Of a stretch of DNA of 64,000 nt, positions 32,501 through 41,234 are shown one piece after another. Location of the stretch: contig OZ037835.1 in the NCBI GenBank assembly GCA_964035575.1, forward strand, positions 744,001-808,000, read 5' to 3'. Both the position numbers and the translations under genes were made by a program. This DNA comes from Rhynchopus sp. YZ270_cl-10 (taxonomy: Eukaryota > Euglenozoa > Diplonemea > Diplonemida > Diplonemidae). How positions within the stretch are numbered: position 1 is the stretch's first letter; the number at the start of each line of letters is the position of its first letter. The notes under the pieces are model-generated. The model was given only the letters and a program-made list of their open reading frames with translations, had not been told where the DNA came from and did no database searches.

Positions 32501-35500
32501 TGCATTTGTTGTAACGTTGACCTCAAATGGAAGGGTACGGTTTGTTATCAGATTGACCGGAACGGTGATATCACTGCAGCTCAGCTGAACCACATCCTGG
32601 CGGAATGTGAGAAGCGCCACTCCATGTCGCGAACCGTTCCGCATACTGTAGGGCTCAGGTCCTGCGCCTTCGGAAGAGTGGAAGGTGAAGACACACCGGT
32701 TGCATGGAACGTTAGGGTGCATCGTCCACGAGGCTGACAACACCCCACTACCATCCACCTTCAGGGGATGCCTGCAGGCAACCCCATCATTGTTCATGCA
32801 AGCAGGGTGCATCATCCGTATATTGGTCGGCGCGGGGTCTGACACCAACACAAAAATCTCCCCAACATGAAATTCATCCGCAACAAAAAGCGCCTTTTGT
32901 GTAAACGGCGACACCAACGAAGACCCTGGGATAACAGACACCATTATACCTTCTGTCACAGTCGCAGAAGAACTGCTGGTTGAGACCTTCAATGTACTGG
33001 CACGCACCCGAATTGGGGTTCTTATACGGAAGATGTGGGTGTACGGTTGGGCAGCATTGGTATAGCTGAACACCACGGAACAACCTCTATTTTGAGAAAA
33101 TCTGGAGCATTCATGGTCAAGAATGTACACTCCAAACACAATGCGTGTGGTCGCAGCAAAGATACGATGTCCTTTATATGAGGCAGGTGGTCTCCCGCTC
33201 AGCACCTCCGCTTCGTTGAGGACCATACTGCGCGAGCCTTCGATTGAGACGTTCAATTCGCGTCCATACAAATTGCTGCCAAAGCGAAAAACCTCTCCTA
33301 ACACATCAACCGCATCGACCATGGCAATATACGTCGCGAACCCTTCCAGATACATCCCCACCCCCGCATGACCAGAGACATTCAATTCGAACGGAGGTGG
33401 CGTGACACGATCGGGGACAACCATTGGCATTATCGACACACCCGAAATCTTCACCCAAGGTACTTCTACTGCGATGGAGACACGAAGCGCGGAGGCCGCA
33501 ATCCCTGCAGATCCGCTGGTGTTAAACCATAAATCAAAAGAAACCGGGATCTGGCTTATTGGGGTGAAGGTGAATGGATATACCCCACCTCTCCGCCATG
33601 ACGCAACCACGGGGAAGATCTTTCCAGTCACCTCCGCAGCGAAGGAAGTGCGAGCAAACGAAAACCCTGGCGGTGCGATGGCGATGCCCCCTTCTGGTGC
33701 ATACGTATCGCACTGAAGCGACACCGTGCACAGCACACCGCTGGTACACCTTAGATACGCAACCTCCGGTGGGGTCACCGGAGGCAACCCATTTCGCATC
33801 ATTTCAATCGTTCTTGGATACTGCGGAACGACATTCACCCATTGTGGTGCGGAGCTGAAAACCTGCCCTGATGCTGCCGTCGCTACAAAACGGAGACCAC
33901 ACCCAAACACATTCGCAGGACACGCCGAAGCATATTTCAAAAGAAACACAACACGCCCTGACCCCGCAGACTGAATCAACCCATTTTCATCCCACCCATA
34001 ACGCACTGCAGCCGCTCCACTACAACCCCCTTCATTAACCAAAGCAAACGGCTGAGGATTCGACAATGCTCCCAACGCTGATACACACGACACCCCTTTG
34101 AACACATCAGTCTCAGTACACCGTAGCACCTCAATGGTGTATGCCCCAAAGACAATGGGTGTACCATCCGCTGCGGCTACCTGGACGTCATATTGTACGA
34201 TTGGGTTGAGAGGGTCGAGAAACGGTGTGCGCGATGTTGTTCCATTCACGGTCAGATCGGTCAGAGGGACGGAGCCGTACAACGCTTCGGTGGTGTCTCT
34301 CACCTCCATGAATCGCAGTGTGTTGTCAAACACCAAATTCGATGCCACCAAAAGCTTCGCAGGCTCGACCATGCTGTCCCTCCAGAATGCCGTACCGCCT
34401 CCGTTCTGCGGCTCTCCTCGGTTGTACAGTTGGTACACCAACCCCTTTTTGCTGATTCCGTTCAACGACTCCGCAGCTTTGTAGACGCACACCTTGTATT
34501 GTCCGGACGGTGAAACCTCCGTTGGAGGCAACGCAAAGGTCGACCCCACTACCGGTCCTGTAGTCGCATTCGACGTACCTGAGAGGGCAAACCACTCCGG
34601 AGGACCGACCATACTCCCAGAGGAGACGTCTGTCGGGAGGGGGCACACCTGGGTGGCATTCGTGATGGTAAGAAAGTCGGACCGGAAGCCTGCTGCATTG
34701 TTCTGCACGGCACAATCCACGGTACGCCCGCCGCACCAACTCGCCGAAGTTTCACTACGAACCTGATAAGTATCAAGTAAATGCATATTCAGCGAAGACC
34801 CCACCATCATATCCAAAAACGTTGGGTGAGAATGCAACCATGTATCCCCATCAACGCTTGGAATCTGCAACCATGGGTTCGGCACTCTAAGATTCGAATG
34901 CACCACTTTATAACAAACCAGATAACTCCCGGTACGAACTGGAATGTGAAAAAAGGCGGGAACTGTGGTACCCTCCTTCCTCAAAAACGGAATGTGCGGG
35001 CAGAAGGCAGAGTCCGTCGCCCCGCCTCCACTGGACGAAGAAGAACAGGGTACGTCCGTAGTGTCGGTCTCTGGATCGGGTGGAAGCATGCAGTTGCTTG
35101 GAGCCCCTTTCCACGCGGAAGTATTCCCCCAGCCTTTTATTGTTGGGTCTGGGAGACGCGCTTCAGGAAGCTTTGCAAGAACGAACTTAAATTTGTTTTC
35201 CCTACCTACCCCCGCATCCGCTATCTTCTCATACGTATTAAACCAAAACCCTGGCCCCTTTTGGATATCAATTCCTGTTGCGCTCTTTGCATTTACTATG
35301 TACTCTGTTGAAACCCCACCAAGCGCGACTGCCTTCGCATTTTGCAGTAAATTCACCTTCGGCCTTAACGCCTCCACTACGGAGTACGAATCCACCAAAC
35401 CAGGCTGCGTCACAAACCCTGCTCCACCCCTCCCCAAGACCCGATGCTGCTCGAAAATCCCTTCTGCCTGCATCACTTCCACCCACACCTTCCCCTTCTG

Positions 35501-38500
35501 TGCCAACGTTGGATGAACCACAAACGACGTTAACAAGCACACCTTATATTCCATAGCGACATCACCACGTGCAGGAGGCAGCGTCGTCTGCATTTCTGCC
35601 ACAAAGCTAGGCCCATCTTTTGGTCCAAGATTTGAAATGCCTTGAGGAAGGTTGTGGGAAGGGTCGAGACCAATGTGAGTAGAGTTGCCCCATTGTGTTA
35701 ATGCCTCTCGGCCGTCGTGACAGGAGGATCCGATGTGGACGATCTTCGCGGCATCCTCTCCTGGCGAGGTGGAGAAGGTTTCGGTACTCTGCGAAGCGCG
35801 GCACACCCCGCCAGAGGTTTTGCACCTCACAAAATGCACCACTGTTACACCACGATTCGTCGGCTGCGATCCGGGTAGTACATACCATCTTACCCCATTT
35901 TCAACAACGTTGATTCTCATATAATCGGTCCACCATGACATACTGTCGTCTTCAGTCTGACGGATTTGGACGCAAAGGTAATATGGTCCGGCCCGGTGGG
36001 GTAGTGTGAGGTAAAATTGGAGCCTCCCTTTTGCTGCGTTTATGATATTGTAGTGTGTCGTTGCGGAAGAAAAGATGCCGCCCTCGGTGCTGGCTGCGGG
36101 GGAGATGCAGGTTGAGTCAGCGGTCAGCTTTGCGTAGAAGAGAAATGCTGATTGGTTGTTTTCGTCCATTTTGAGAGGTTCGTCTAATGTAATCTCAAAG
36201 GGACGGAGCTCTCCAGCAAGAAGCCTGCGGTGTGCATGAACCCACCGGTTTGACAGCGAAACCGCCGAGCCTTTCATCGACCAGGTTTCATTGAAAACCA
36301 CCCAATTTGGATTCCAGAACTGCGTGCTGCCTTGTTTATAACACACCTTATAGTGTTGGGCGCTGTGTAAAGGGTGGCTTTGTAGTCCGAAGTCATGAGG
36401 GTATTGTATAACCGCGGCAACAGTCGTAAGAGAGTCGAGCGTAGTGTTTCCTGGTATAAGATCGTCGAAGAGGTCTGGGGTGTTTGCGGTCATGGCGGTG
36501 AGAGCAGGGTTAGAGGGGGTGCATGGTGAGCCGCCGCAAAATGAAATGGTAGTGTCAACCGTCGCGCAGGCTCGAGAGTCGGAGGGGTTGTACAACAGCC
36601 CAGACTGTTCCGGACGCCCCGCACCACTGACATTACAGATTAATTTGAGGTGCGTATCCATAAGTCTCATAGCCTTTGACGAATTCGGCGTTTTCCAATG
36701 AATTCCACACTCAGCCTCAACAGGGACTACATGAAGGCGGTCCCCTGAGATCAACCCCGATTCAGACCATGGAGCTATCGAAAGGGATCTGCTGGTATCA
36801 CTGATGATAAGAAGCGCGGTGGTCCCCAAACGGTTTCCTTGGCGTGTTAGGGAGAGTGTTGGGGGGTCTGAAGGGGAGAAGGAGATTTCCCCGTTTTCTG
36901 ACGGAATGGAAACCCAGTTGTGGAAGCCGGTTTTGAAGCAGATTTTGTAGTCTCCTTGGGGAGGGACGGTGAGGTAGAAAGCGATATCGTTGCGACTGGA
37001 GACAGCGTTCGCTCCGAGACAGTCGAATCGTGAGGTGTGAAGAGCGGATGGCCCATTGCATTCTATAGATCCGCCTTTGTAGCTGGTGATCGGAAGCTTA
37101 CTGCAAGGCTCGCGGAGAGATACAACGTTCAACGCACTTCCGACTAACCCTTGTAATGCTTCCAGCGAGGTTCCGTTCCATCTCCAATGACTCAGATTTG
37201 TTCCAACATTTGGATGAACTTTTTGCAATAAAATCGGCCCCCAGGTTCCGGCTCTGGTGTCGTTCATGGTCCAGGTTAATAGAGGTTGTGGTACGATAGG
37301 TGACACAGCGCTTACATTATTCGGCTGAAGCGCGTGAGAGTGCTTATTATAGTACCACCCAGGCTCGAAACTCTTCCATCTGGTTGGAAGCCAAGCATTT
37401 CTCTCCGCCGTTCCCAACAGATACGGTACTACACGCAGACCCGAATGCATTTTACACCCTGCTCCCGAATAGGTGCAGGACCTCCTATAGCATACATACC
37501 ACGTGGTGTTTGCCTCTGGAAGGTATAAAGCTGACATGGTAAGGTTCTGACCGACCGCATCGTCGCTCGCATTCGCAAACGTTGCATCTCCCGTTAAATC
37601 GTATGACCCTATTGGGAAGGGAACGCCATCTTCGACAAACCCTCCTTGAATTGTATAAGACGTAGCGCGAAGAGCTTTGGACCAACAGCCTATGGAGGGG
37701 GTAGAGCCTATCGTTGTGGTACCGAAGGCATCGGTGCGGCCAGAGGTGCTTTGTTCTGTGAACGATGAGGAGGCGACGATGCGGAAGTAATCGCCCCCTT
37801 GGGGACTCCAATAGTCAGATTCTCGCGACGCAGGAAAACTGTTCAGCATGTTGTCGGAGTCAGAGAGCAGGATGTTCCCCCATGAGTTTGGCAGCATATC
37901 AAGCATTGTCCACGACATTGTTTCTGTTGTCACCGCAAAGCTTCGCATCATCGCATTCAAAGCGCAGGCATCAGGTGATGTGCATCGACGGAGCTTTTTC
38001 CATAATGGTACAGCTTTTCCACCAGAAGTTCTGTTCAACACATCGCGTTCTACCCTAGAGGAGTAACATATATCGTAGCTTCCAGCTGTCTGCGGGAGTC
38101 GTACGTAGACGTACGCTTCGGACCCATTGTAGGACCCCCAGCTTGACCATTGGTCCACCAAAGGGTTCGACTGTTGAGTACCAAACACACCCACTCCCCC
38201 AGGGGTTGCACCCTCCGACAGCCCATATACCCCGGAGTCAGCCCACACCCCATCGGAGTCGAGGGTGTTGCTGCCGTGGTATATATTGTAGGTTTGGCGT
38301 TCTGGTGTGCACGGTTTGCCTTGTGGAACGATTTTGAGGTTGTCCCCAAATTTGCAGAATTTCGCATCCACCGCGCATGAGGAAGGTGAATATGTAAAGT
38401 TTGCGTTTACTGCAAGCAGTTGTAGGATTGCGTACTGCCCTTCTGTAGCCTCGGGGAGGTAATACCACATCGAAGGGGACGACGCTGAGAACACAAAGTC

Positions 38501-39592
38501 GCCCGAGGTTGTCGTCAACACTGTCCACCCCTCTTTGATGTTCACCTGCTCCTCAGCGCCGTAGAGGGCACGGTCCACGGAGGTGTAGTTGAAGCATAGG
38601 ATGAACGTTCCTTCAGGTGCAACGAAGGTGGCGTGCGCAACATTCACTGCATCGTGTGGGTCGCCTGAGGGCACTCCAAAAGAACTGCGTTCGTCGATAG
38701 CAACGGCAGAAGTATTGTACTTAGAGCAGTTAGCCCCATAGGAAGCAACGTGGCGGTACATCCGGAGATAGAATTTATCGATTGCGGTCACATTGAAGGT
38801 CGCACCAAACTGCTCTTGAGGTTGGACGAACACCCGAAATTCTTGCCCTTCCGTAAGCACCCCGGGTGCAACCTCTACAGAGAAATTGCTGAAAACCTGA
38901 AAACTCCCGGTCAATGATGTTGTGATCGACGGAGTCTTCGAGAATGTTTTCGACAATGAGGTGCTCATCGAAACTGTCTTTGACATAGTAGGCGTCCCAG
39001 ACTCTGTCAACGACCCGGAAAATGATCGGGTCGCAGAAGGCAGAGTAACAGACCATTCTGTTGGTGACACTGTACGACTCCGTGAAAACGAGAGAGAACG
39101 TGAAAACGTACCGCTCGCAGACGGAAGGGACAATGAAAACGACAGAGACCTGGAGGAAGTCATGGTGATGCTCCTAGAAAACGACGTTGACAACGAGCTG
39201 CTCTGCGTGCCGCTCGGCAATGACACACTCATCGACGCTGAGGTGCTCCTACTTATCGTTACCGAACGAGAAACACTCGGTGATTTTGTTTTCGTATATG
39301 ACGGTGACCTGCTTAAAGTGCCTGAGGTACTGTGTGACGCAGTGCTGGTCATGGTGTTGGATGATGACATTGTCTTGCTCGCACTATGCGTCGCAGAACC
39401 CGACAGCGACCCTGTCGGGAGGGACAGCGACAGTGATGACGATGACGATGATGACAACGATGCCGTCCCCGAGGCGCTTCGAGTTAATGTAAACGACGCT
39501 GTTTTTGTATCAGCTGCGCACACCAAAGCGATCGAAGCAGCGGCCATCACAATCCATCGCCCAACAGGAGGACCTCCACCACCACCCCACAT
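26573..39592 (-). CDS. Giant secreted/surface protein, 4339 residues
   Basis: A single uninterrupted frame of 13 kb. The N-terminus has a signal-peptide-like core (VMAAASIALVCA, within residues 12-26). A Ser/Thr-rich stalk follows (about 28-245) built of SxS and TxS alternations such as SLSFSLSLPSASG, a likely site of dense O-glycosylation. The ectodomain has many N-x-S/T sites. From about 330 to 1720 a motif of the form G-x-Y-x-[VIL]-C-[YFV] recurs about nine times (e.g. YDICYSS, YKICFKT, YKVCYKQ, YLVCYKV), spaced about 120-210 residues apart, which suggests repeated beta-rich modules. The C-terminus has a Pro/Thr-rich stem (PTPAPPTAAPALPPTPVP) and then a hydrophobic tail ending WAVSVVLVLVSVVL with no cytoplasmic region, fitting a GPI-anchor signal. 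Huge stalked surface proteins of this style are known from free-living kinetoplastids (family knowledge). I recognise no named domain. The first Met gives a Gly/Pro-rich leader; Met16 is an alternative start. Confidence 0.88.
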   Translation of the reverse strand: MWGGGGGPPVGRWIVMAAASIALVCAADTKTASFTLTRSASGTASLSSSSSSSLSLSLPTGSLSGSATHSASKTMSSSNTMTSTASHSTSGTLSRSPSYTKTKSPSVSRSVTISRSTSASMSVSLPSGTQSSSLSTSFSRSITMTSSRSLSFSLSLPSASGTFSRSLSFSRSRTVSPTEWSVTLPSATRSFSGSLTESGTPTMSKTVSMSTSLSKTFSKTPSITTSLTGSFQVFSNFSVEVAPGVLTEGQEFRVFVQPQEQFGATFNVTAIDKFYLRMYRHVASYGANCSKYNTSAVAIDERSSFGVPSGDPHDAVNVAHATFVAPEGTFILCFNYTSVDRALYGAEEQVNIKEGWTVLTTTSGDFVFSASSPSMWYYLPEATEGQYAILQLLAVNANFTYSPSSCAVDAKFCKFGDNLKIVPQGKPCTPERQTYNIYHGSNTLDSDGVWADSGVYGLSEGATPGGVGVFGTQQSNPLVDQWSSWGSYNGSEAYVYVRLPQTAGSYDICYSSRVERDVLNRTSGGKAVPLWKKLRRCTSPDACALNAMMRSFAVTTETMSWTMLDMLPNSWGNILLSDSDNMLNSFPASRESDYWSPQGGDYFRIVASSSFTEQSTSGRTDAFGTTTIGSTPSIGCWSKALRATSYTIQGGFVEDGVPFPIGSYDLTGDATFANASDDAVGQNLTMSALYLPEANTTWYVCYRRSCTYSGAGCKMHSGLRVVPYLLGTAERNAWLPTRWKSFEPGWYYNKHSHALQPNNVSAVSPIVPQPLLTWTMNDTRAGTWGPILLQKVHPNVGTNLSHWRWNGTSLEALQGLVGSALNVVSLREPCSKLPITSYKGGSIECNGPSALHTSRFDCLGANAVSSRNDIAFYLTVPPQGDYKICFKTGFHNWVSIPSENGEISFSPSDPPTLSLTRQGNRLGTTALLIISDTSRSLSIAPWSESGLISGDRLHVVPVEAECGIHWKTPNSSKAMRLMDTHLKLICNVSGAGRPEQSGLLYNPSDSRACATVDTTISFCGGSPCTPSNPALTAMTANTPDLFDDLIPGNTTLDSLTTVAAVIQYPHDFGLQSHPLHSAQHYKVCYKQGSTQFWNPNWVVFNETWSMKGSAVSLSNRWVHAHRRLLAGELRPFEITLDEPLKMDENNQSAFLFYAKLTADSTCISPAASTEGGIFSSATTHYNIINAAKGRLQFYLTLPHRAGPYYLCVQIRQTEDDSMSWWTDYMRINVVENGVRWYVLPGSQPTNRGVTVVHFVRCKTSGGVCRASQSTETFSTSPGEDAAKIVHIGSSCHDGREALTQWGNSTHIGLDPSHNLPQGISNLGPKDGPSFVAEMQTTLPPARGDVAMEYKVCLLTSFVVHPTLAQKGKVWVEVMQAEGIFEQHRVLGRGGAGFVTQPGLVDSYSVVEALRPKVNLLQNAKAVALGGVSTEYIVNAKSATGIDIQKGPGFWFNTYEKIADAGVGRENKFKFVLAKLPEARLPDPTIKGWGNTSAWKGAPSNCMLPPDPETDTTDVPCSSSSSGGGATDSAFCPHIPFLRKEGTTVPAFFHIPVRTGSYLVCYKVVHSNLRVPNPWLQIPSVDGDTWLHSHPTFLDMMVGSSLNMHLLDTYQVRSETSASWCGGRTVDCAVQNNAAGFRSDFLTITNATQVCPLPTDVSSGSMVGPPEWFALSGTSNATTGPVVGSTFALPPTEVSPSGQYKVCVYKAAESLNGISKKGLVYQLYNRGEPQNGGGTAFWRDSMVEPAKLLVASNLVFDNTLRFMEVRDTTEALYGSVPLTDLTVNGTTSRTPFLDPLNPIVQYDVQVAAADGTPIVFGAYTIEVLRCTETDVFKGVSCVSALGALSNPQPFALVNEGGCSGAAAVRYGWDENGLIQSAGSGRVVFLLKYASACPANVFGCGLRFVATAASGQVFSSAPQWVNVVPQYPRTIEMMRNGLPPVTPPEVAYLRCTSGVLCTVSLQCDTYAPEGGIAIAPPGFSFARTSFAAEVTGKIFPVVASWRRGGVYPFTFTPISQIPVSFDLWFNTSGSAGIAASALRVSIAVEVPWVKISGVSIMPMVVPDRVTPPPFELNVSGHAGVGMYLEGFATYIAMVDAVDVLGEVFRFGSNLYGRELNVSIEGSRSMVLNEAEVLSGRPPASYKGHRIFAATTRIVFGVYILDHECSRFSQNRGCSVVFSYTNAAQPYTHIFRIRTPIRVRASTLKVSTSSSSATVTEGIMVSVIPGSSLVSPFTQKALFVADEFHVGEIFVLVSDPAPTNIRMMHPACMNNDGVACRHPLKVDGSGVLSASWTMHPNVPCNRCVFTFHSSEGAGPEPYSMRNGSRHGVALLTFRQDVVQLSCSDITVPVNLITNRTLPFEVNVTTNAKYPQWWVTVNASFAMPMVQGQMKQGVAKFKNLEIYDGNLEAVIGTHQILFEAIGFEYRSGVDSAVGSVVSAVVPHRCISTVKAEPYTTAPNRKVEILSVSGATPFCTSPPCTKFIADSASLSISVTLQFLHESPFGTSLDTTPRNVTLSTGNASVPTTWRYLSAITTWRADVSLQSYSKEFVRDGYTYSFGNLQATIGREKAVADINAVAGRGVATIRLSYEDAAVQEPTRDARFQFCETVFQNGREVLLPAMCTPLIRLWVRSTVQPLSVAFITLPPTTTINRGTPLCGSGDQSVFELAAYYSVGAASQKRFLVYDTEVLYTLSAEGLVLLNDSAGWVTMLQTSSQNNNVSSSLYSHIGRFAFYAKNLVVNVTMKGTAVAVSHGPFIATTGSARQYTWKDRPEVYATWEVNDRVSEDEVCHPHRAMRQASRSAPGYRMMLRGIPAESWSYRERATIALPFPIQTTVYNSERRRASSFTDVLVKVSKHSWHGCNDGGVLQVSSLAPHTFSTSRLENGWVPSPDNTVRSTAGVAIPWVTLSSECEACVLQLELCYAGKDGGTCMEGLHNGSGDASDELVFTERTKLTKPFSVTRQTLDVVEIRSQVVPQGATYIGEMFELRVSSAQLQANRWTFDATIGSGWATELWVRSKSLSSDGPNRYGRGAFMNSGAGQAVGCTASAGVTQVQYDGARSRASVRIGADGRVTFFFVRSCAHCEVWVDYKLTPPAHEVAMRASSGSFALRSFDPLLDTTTPLSFAVRSCSVGTVIANVPLVSVPRRKHFSLTSLRVDQFGTPTWQGSAAVPFQGSPALKITSTPFHTAPERNGSSTICGVFSRACYFCPLTFADKTTHITVLTNATQVVALPLRDVATQMYRNGTPRSWSYDVYAADELGDKAYSTGGPTAGAMRHVYNPRPTVYQAETLTVVAHSLQAPSARMDDVVHQLGSLSYGSAAGVLANVSVFNGAAVDTVRITLTQPATHLALHFSITNAPNAQSVFGVAGPGVVHHSLTAIRMAIDRPADSAPGCRSAGMALGDAPCTFKTYAVGCSLGGSCVNWVVSHVSGRSSATVSCEAGCLAEVSSGADYVDGVAKFVLRLKSVTSSSPCTCTATVAPPAALRDAVAQNLTVTYTPTVLSVWRWENSTTLKVAGTGLAEHNAQSVANRTVQLRLKAWDGTLRYSGLGVAWTNAFVTMSATLFAPLGCFTCSGSNATCAVRKVSATGDIVEITGLFPQTGLCVVKAGALSGFATSTADTTTDMRSTLNIHVTVPSGMQIFGSNDTPFSRLFAHTLSGSPAAIAGIGSALSFEVIDTTGVRIVGDSHMVFTLSGRRGVGGAVVTSVVTATEGVAVFHITSNHTTRICSNGTTSCTHTPWVFNVTAHSVIGSLGARTTEPMGSVKGIGPLFFVRRATRIEAFAKIAPPCVNTTTHRWASVLPQCAQGGVGHNTVEGLRAAGWVTLRPGDNAAWGLGKTVDVRYVAVGVDGDVVSHPEDGDGAEIEVRGLHGIPCGRLCSGGDMCATTPRMELKSCPETWLPLSAGQAHDVLAVAHYRQRFSVVANLPKWDVTSDSFAASQRVFLFELLGDQVVYLRPPSGWSCNQYTCIYDSFIEPDTAFEVMLAARTVEGRLVHSYDGFLSVSGRCLHPFTTAYLSYNNSNSGRQSYVNIPAYPMRQGRGVMGPFQVSSACAMMRITVRNTTANPPIRSFLDFPVKGPAGYTPPIAQPRVITLPSLSLARFSDVATAISFMRTITRGSTEAALLRTLQEKNPVVSKVILTWVCIKLGGGDITAADKARNDICTDMLAATPTPTMATPQPCSNCTQNSTTTVAVRDVFVMSTGFELMTEFEIEAAVDVDPAAFAVEVAATIVADLQSPSGVLKGWEGSPFAQAVILVPAATGSPPTPAPPTAAPALPPTPVPILTPAPPTTLAPTAVPTNGPVTRGTRSPLSWIEETILLGEGGVVLGVRWAVSVVLVLVSVVL

Positions 39593-40589
39593 GGCTCAGA
39601 TTATGGGGCCTATTGTGGGTTTTTTTTGTGTTATTCAGCCCTGAGATGGGTGGGGGAAAGGAATATGTAGGGAAGAAAAGTTTATTTGAAAAGATTGAAG
39701 CAGAAATTTCATTTCTGGTATTTTTTCAGGCATCAATCATGGTCCATGTCACCAAAAAAAGGGGAGGGGAGAGGGGGGCTTAAAGGTGTGGGGTGAGTAC
39801 TAGAATGGACAAAAAGGAGGGGGAATCTTTTTTAGTAAATTTTTAGGTTTAAAATAAAGAGGGTAAATAGGTGAAAGGGTGAGAACACCTTGTCACACAG
39901 AGAGCGTCAGTCTGTGATCACCAACACCCCCGACTTTTAAAAATAAGGGAGTTAGTTCACAAACGAAGAAAGTTATTTCTCTTTATACATTCTTCTCTAA
40001 ACGAAAAGAAGGCAAAGAGGGTGCGAAAAATGTACCCTTGCTTTTTTGAAGACCACAAGACTCACAAATAAAGAAAATCTCGCAAACACTCAAAATATTT
40101 TTAGGGCCATTTTTCCATTCTTCCACTGATCCACCATGCTACCTTCTGACGTTGCATCGTGTCAAACCATTGCCATAGTGTCTACCTCATGATAGAGGGA
40201 GTAGCTCCACTCAACGCTTGCCTTTGTCGGTAAATAGGTACACCTCAATAGGCAGGTCAACCTTAGGAGCTTTTATGAAAACAAAAAGCACTTTCCCCCC
40301 CTTCGGGCATGCTGACGGTATGAAGTAATTGACTTGACGTGGTGGTTTTTAGTTGTGGTTCTTTTTTTTTTTTCGACGGCCAAAGATCGGATTGTTGCAG
40401 AGTTACCAGGACACCGTGGCAGGCAGAATGGAGTTCGAAACGTATCTATCAAACCCGCTGGAAGCATTTCATGGCCTAGGAATAAGTTGAAACGGCCAGA
40501 GTCTGTCAGGGAAGAACATCGTCGTTCTTTATTTCACAAAATATCTCCGCGATGTATCTTCCATGTGGAGTTATTATTTCGATGATCAA

Positions 40590-40870
40590 CAAGTTTTTGG
40601 AGCTGCTCACTGGGGAGGAAACTTCAAGAATACCCGCGCATCACGGCCCTGCTAAAGGCCTTCGGAAAGGAGGTGCCTAAGCAAGCGCGAACCCACGTAG
40701 GTGAAGTGGAGCAGTTTCCCGCAGGAGAGAACGAAGACCTTTGTTGGGTATTGAGACGCGCTGTGCTGTTGCCGTGTCATATCTCGGTGGGGCTGAGGGC
40801 TGCAGAGTGCATTCATCTGACGGTGGGCGACTTTGTGACTACTCCTGAGGAGGTGTCGTTGTGACGGCTC
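40590..40870 (+). mobile_element. Fragment resembling a tyrosine recombinase (fossil)
   Basis: One plus-strand frame contains ISVGLRAAECIHLTVGDF, which resembles the box I region of tyrosine recombinases (GLRxxE...L.xxD) carried by Crypton, DIRS and Ngaro/VIPER elements. Only this short piece is visible. It is the remnant of a truncated element, and family assignment between those groups is not possible. Confidence 0.4.
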
Positions 40871-41060
40871 GGCGTAAGTAACTCTGGCATCCCCTCCCCG
40901 CGTGAAATCATGCACTTTATTTAATCGAATCAATAGTTATTATTATTTTGTGCCTGGGTGTCAAGGCACCCAGAAAACGAACTCAACCACGGGGGGATGC
41001 GGCCAATGAAAATCACTTTGGAAGAAAAGTTCGAGCATGTAGGTCTTATTATATGAAGTT

Positions 41061-41100
41061 TATAAGATGAACCTAAGCCTCTCGTGTTTAGTCACCTTAT
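41061..41100 (-). promoter_or_regulatory. Conserved hairpin element downstream of the SGNH gene
   Basis: The plus strand reads TATAAGATGAACCTAAGCCT then CTCGTGTTTAGTCACCTTAT. The arms TAAGATGA..CTAAGC and GTTTAGTCACCTTA pair around the loop CTCTCGT with a two-base bulge and one G-T pair. It lies about 135 bp behind the stop codon of the SGNH gene. Together with 50421 and 57991 it defines the consensus. Confidence 0.75.
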
Positions 41101-41234
41101 CTATTATGTTGTGGCGTTGTAAGCCGGCGGTGTAACCATAAATCAAAGCTATTTTTCATTGTTGTGTTTTCATTTCACATCACCCCACACCACCACCACC
41201 ACCCCCGCTGCTTTTACCCCCCTCTACACTCCAT

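Larger units (their letters stand above)
39593..41234. other. Spacer upstream of the giant gene
   Basis: AT-rich, with no host gene supported. An imperfect hairpin lies at 39890-39920 (GTCACACAGA/TCTGTGATC). It also contains the tyrosine-recombinase-like fossil and the hairpin element described separately, and a homopyrimidine stretch near 41165-41230 just behind the SGNH gene. Confidence 0.5.

Noticed and set aside
26573-39592. Splitting the giant frame into several genes
   Set aside because: There is no stop codon in 13 kb, one signal peptide at the start and one anchor-like tail at the end; composition is continuous.
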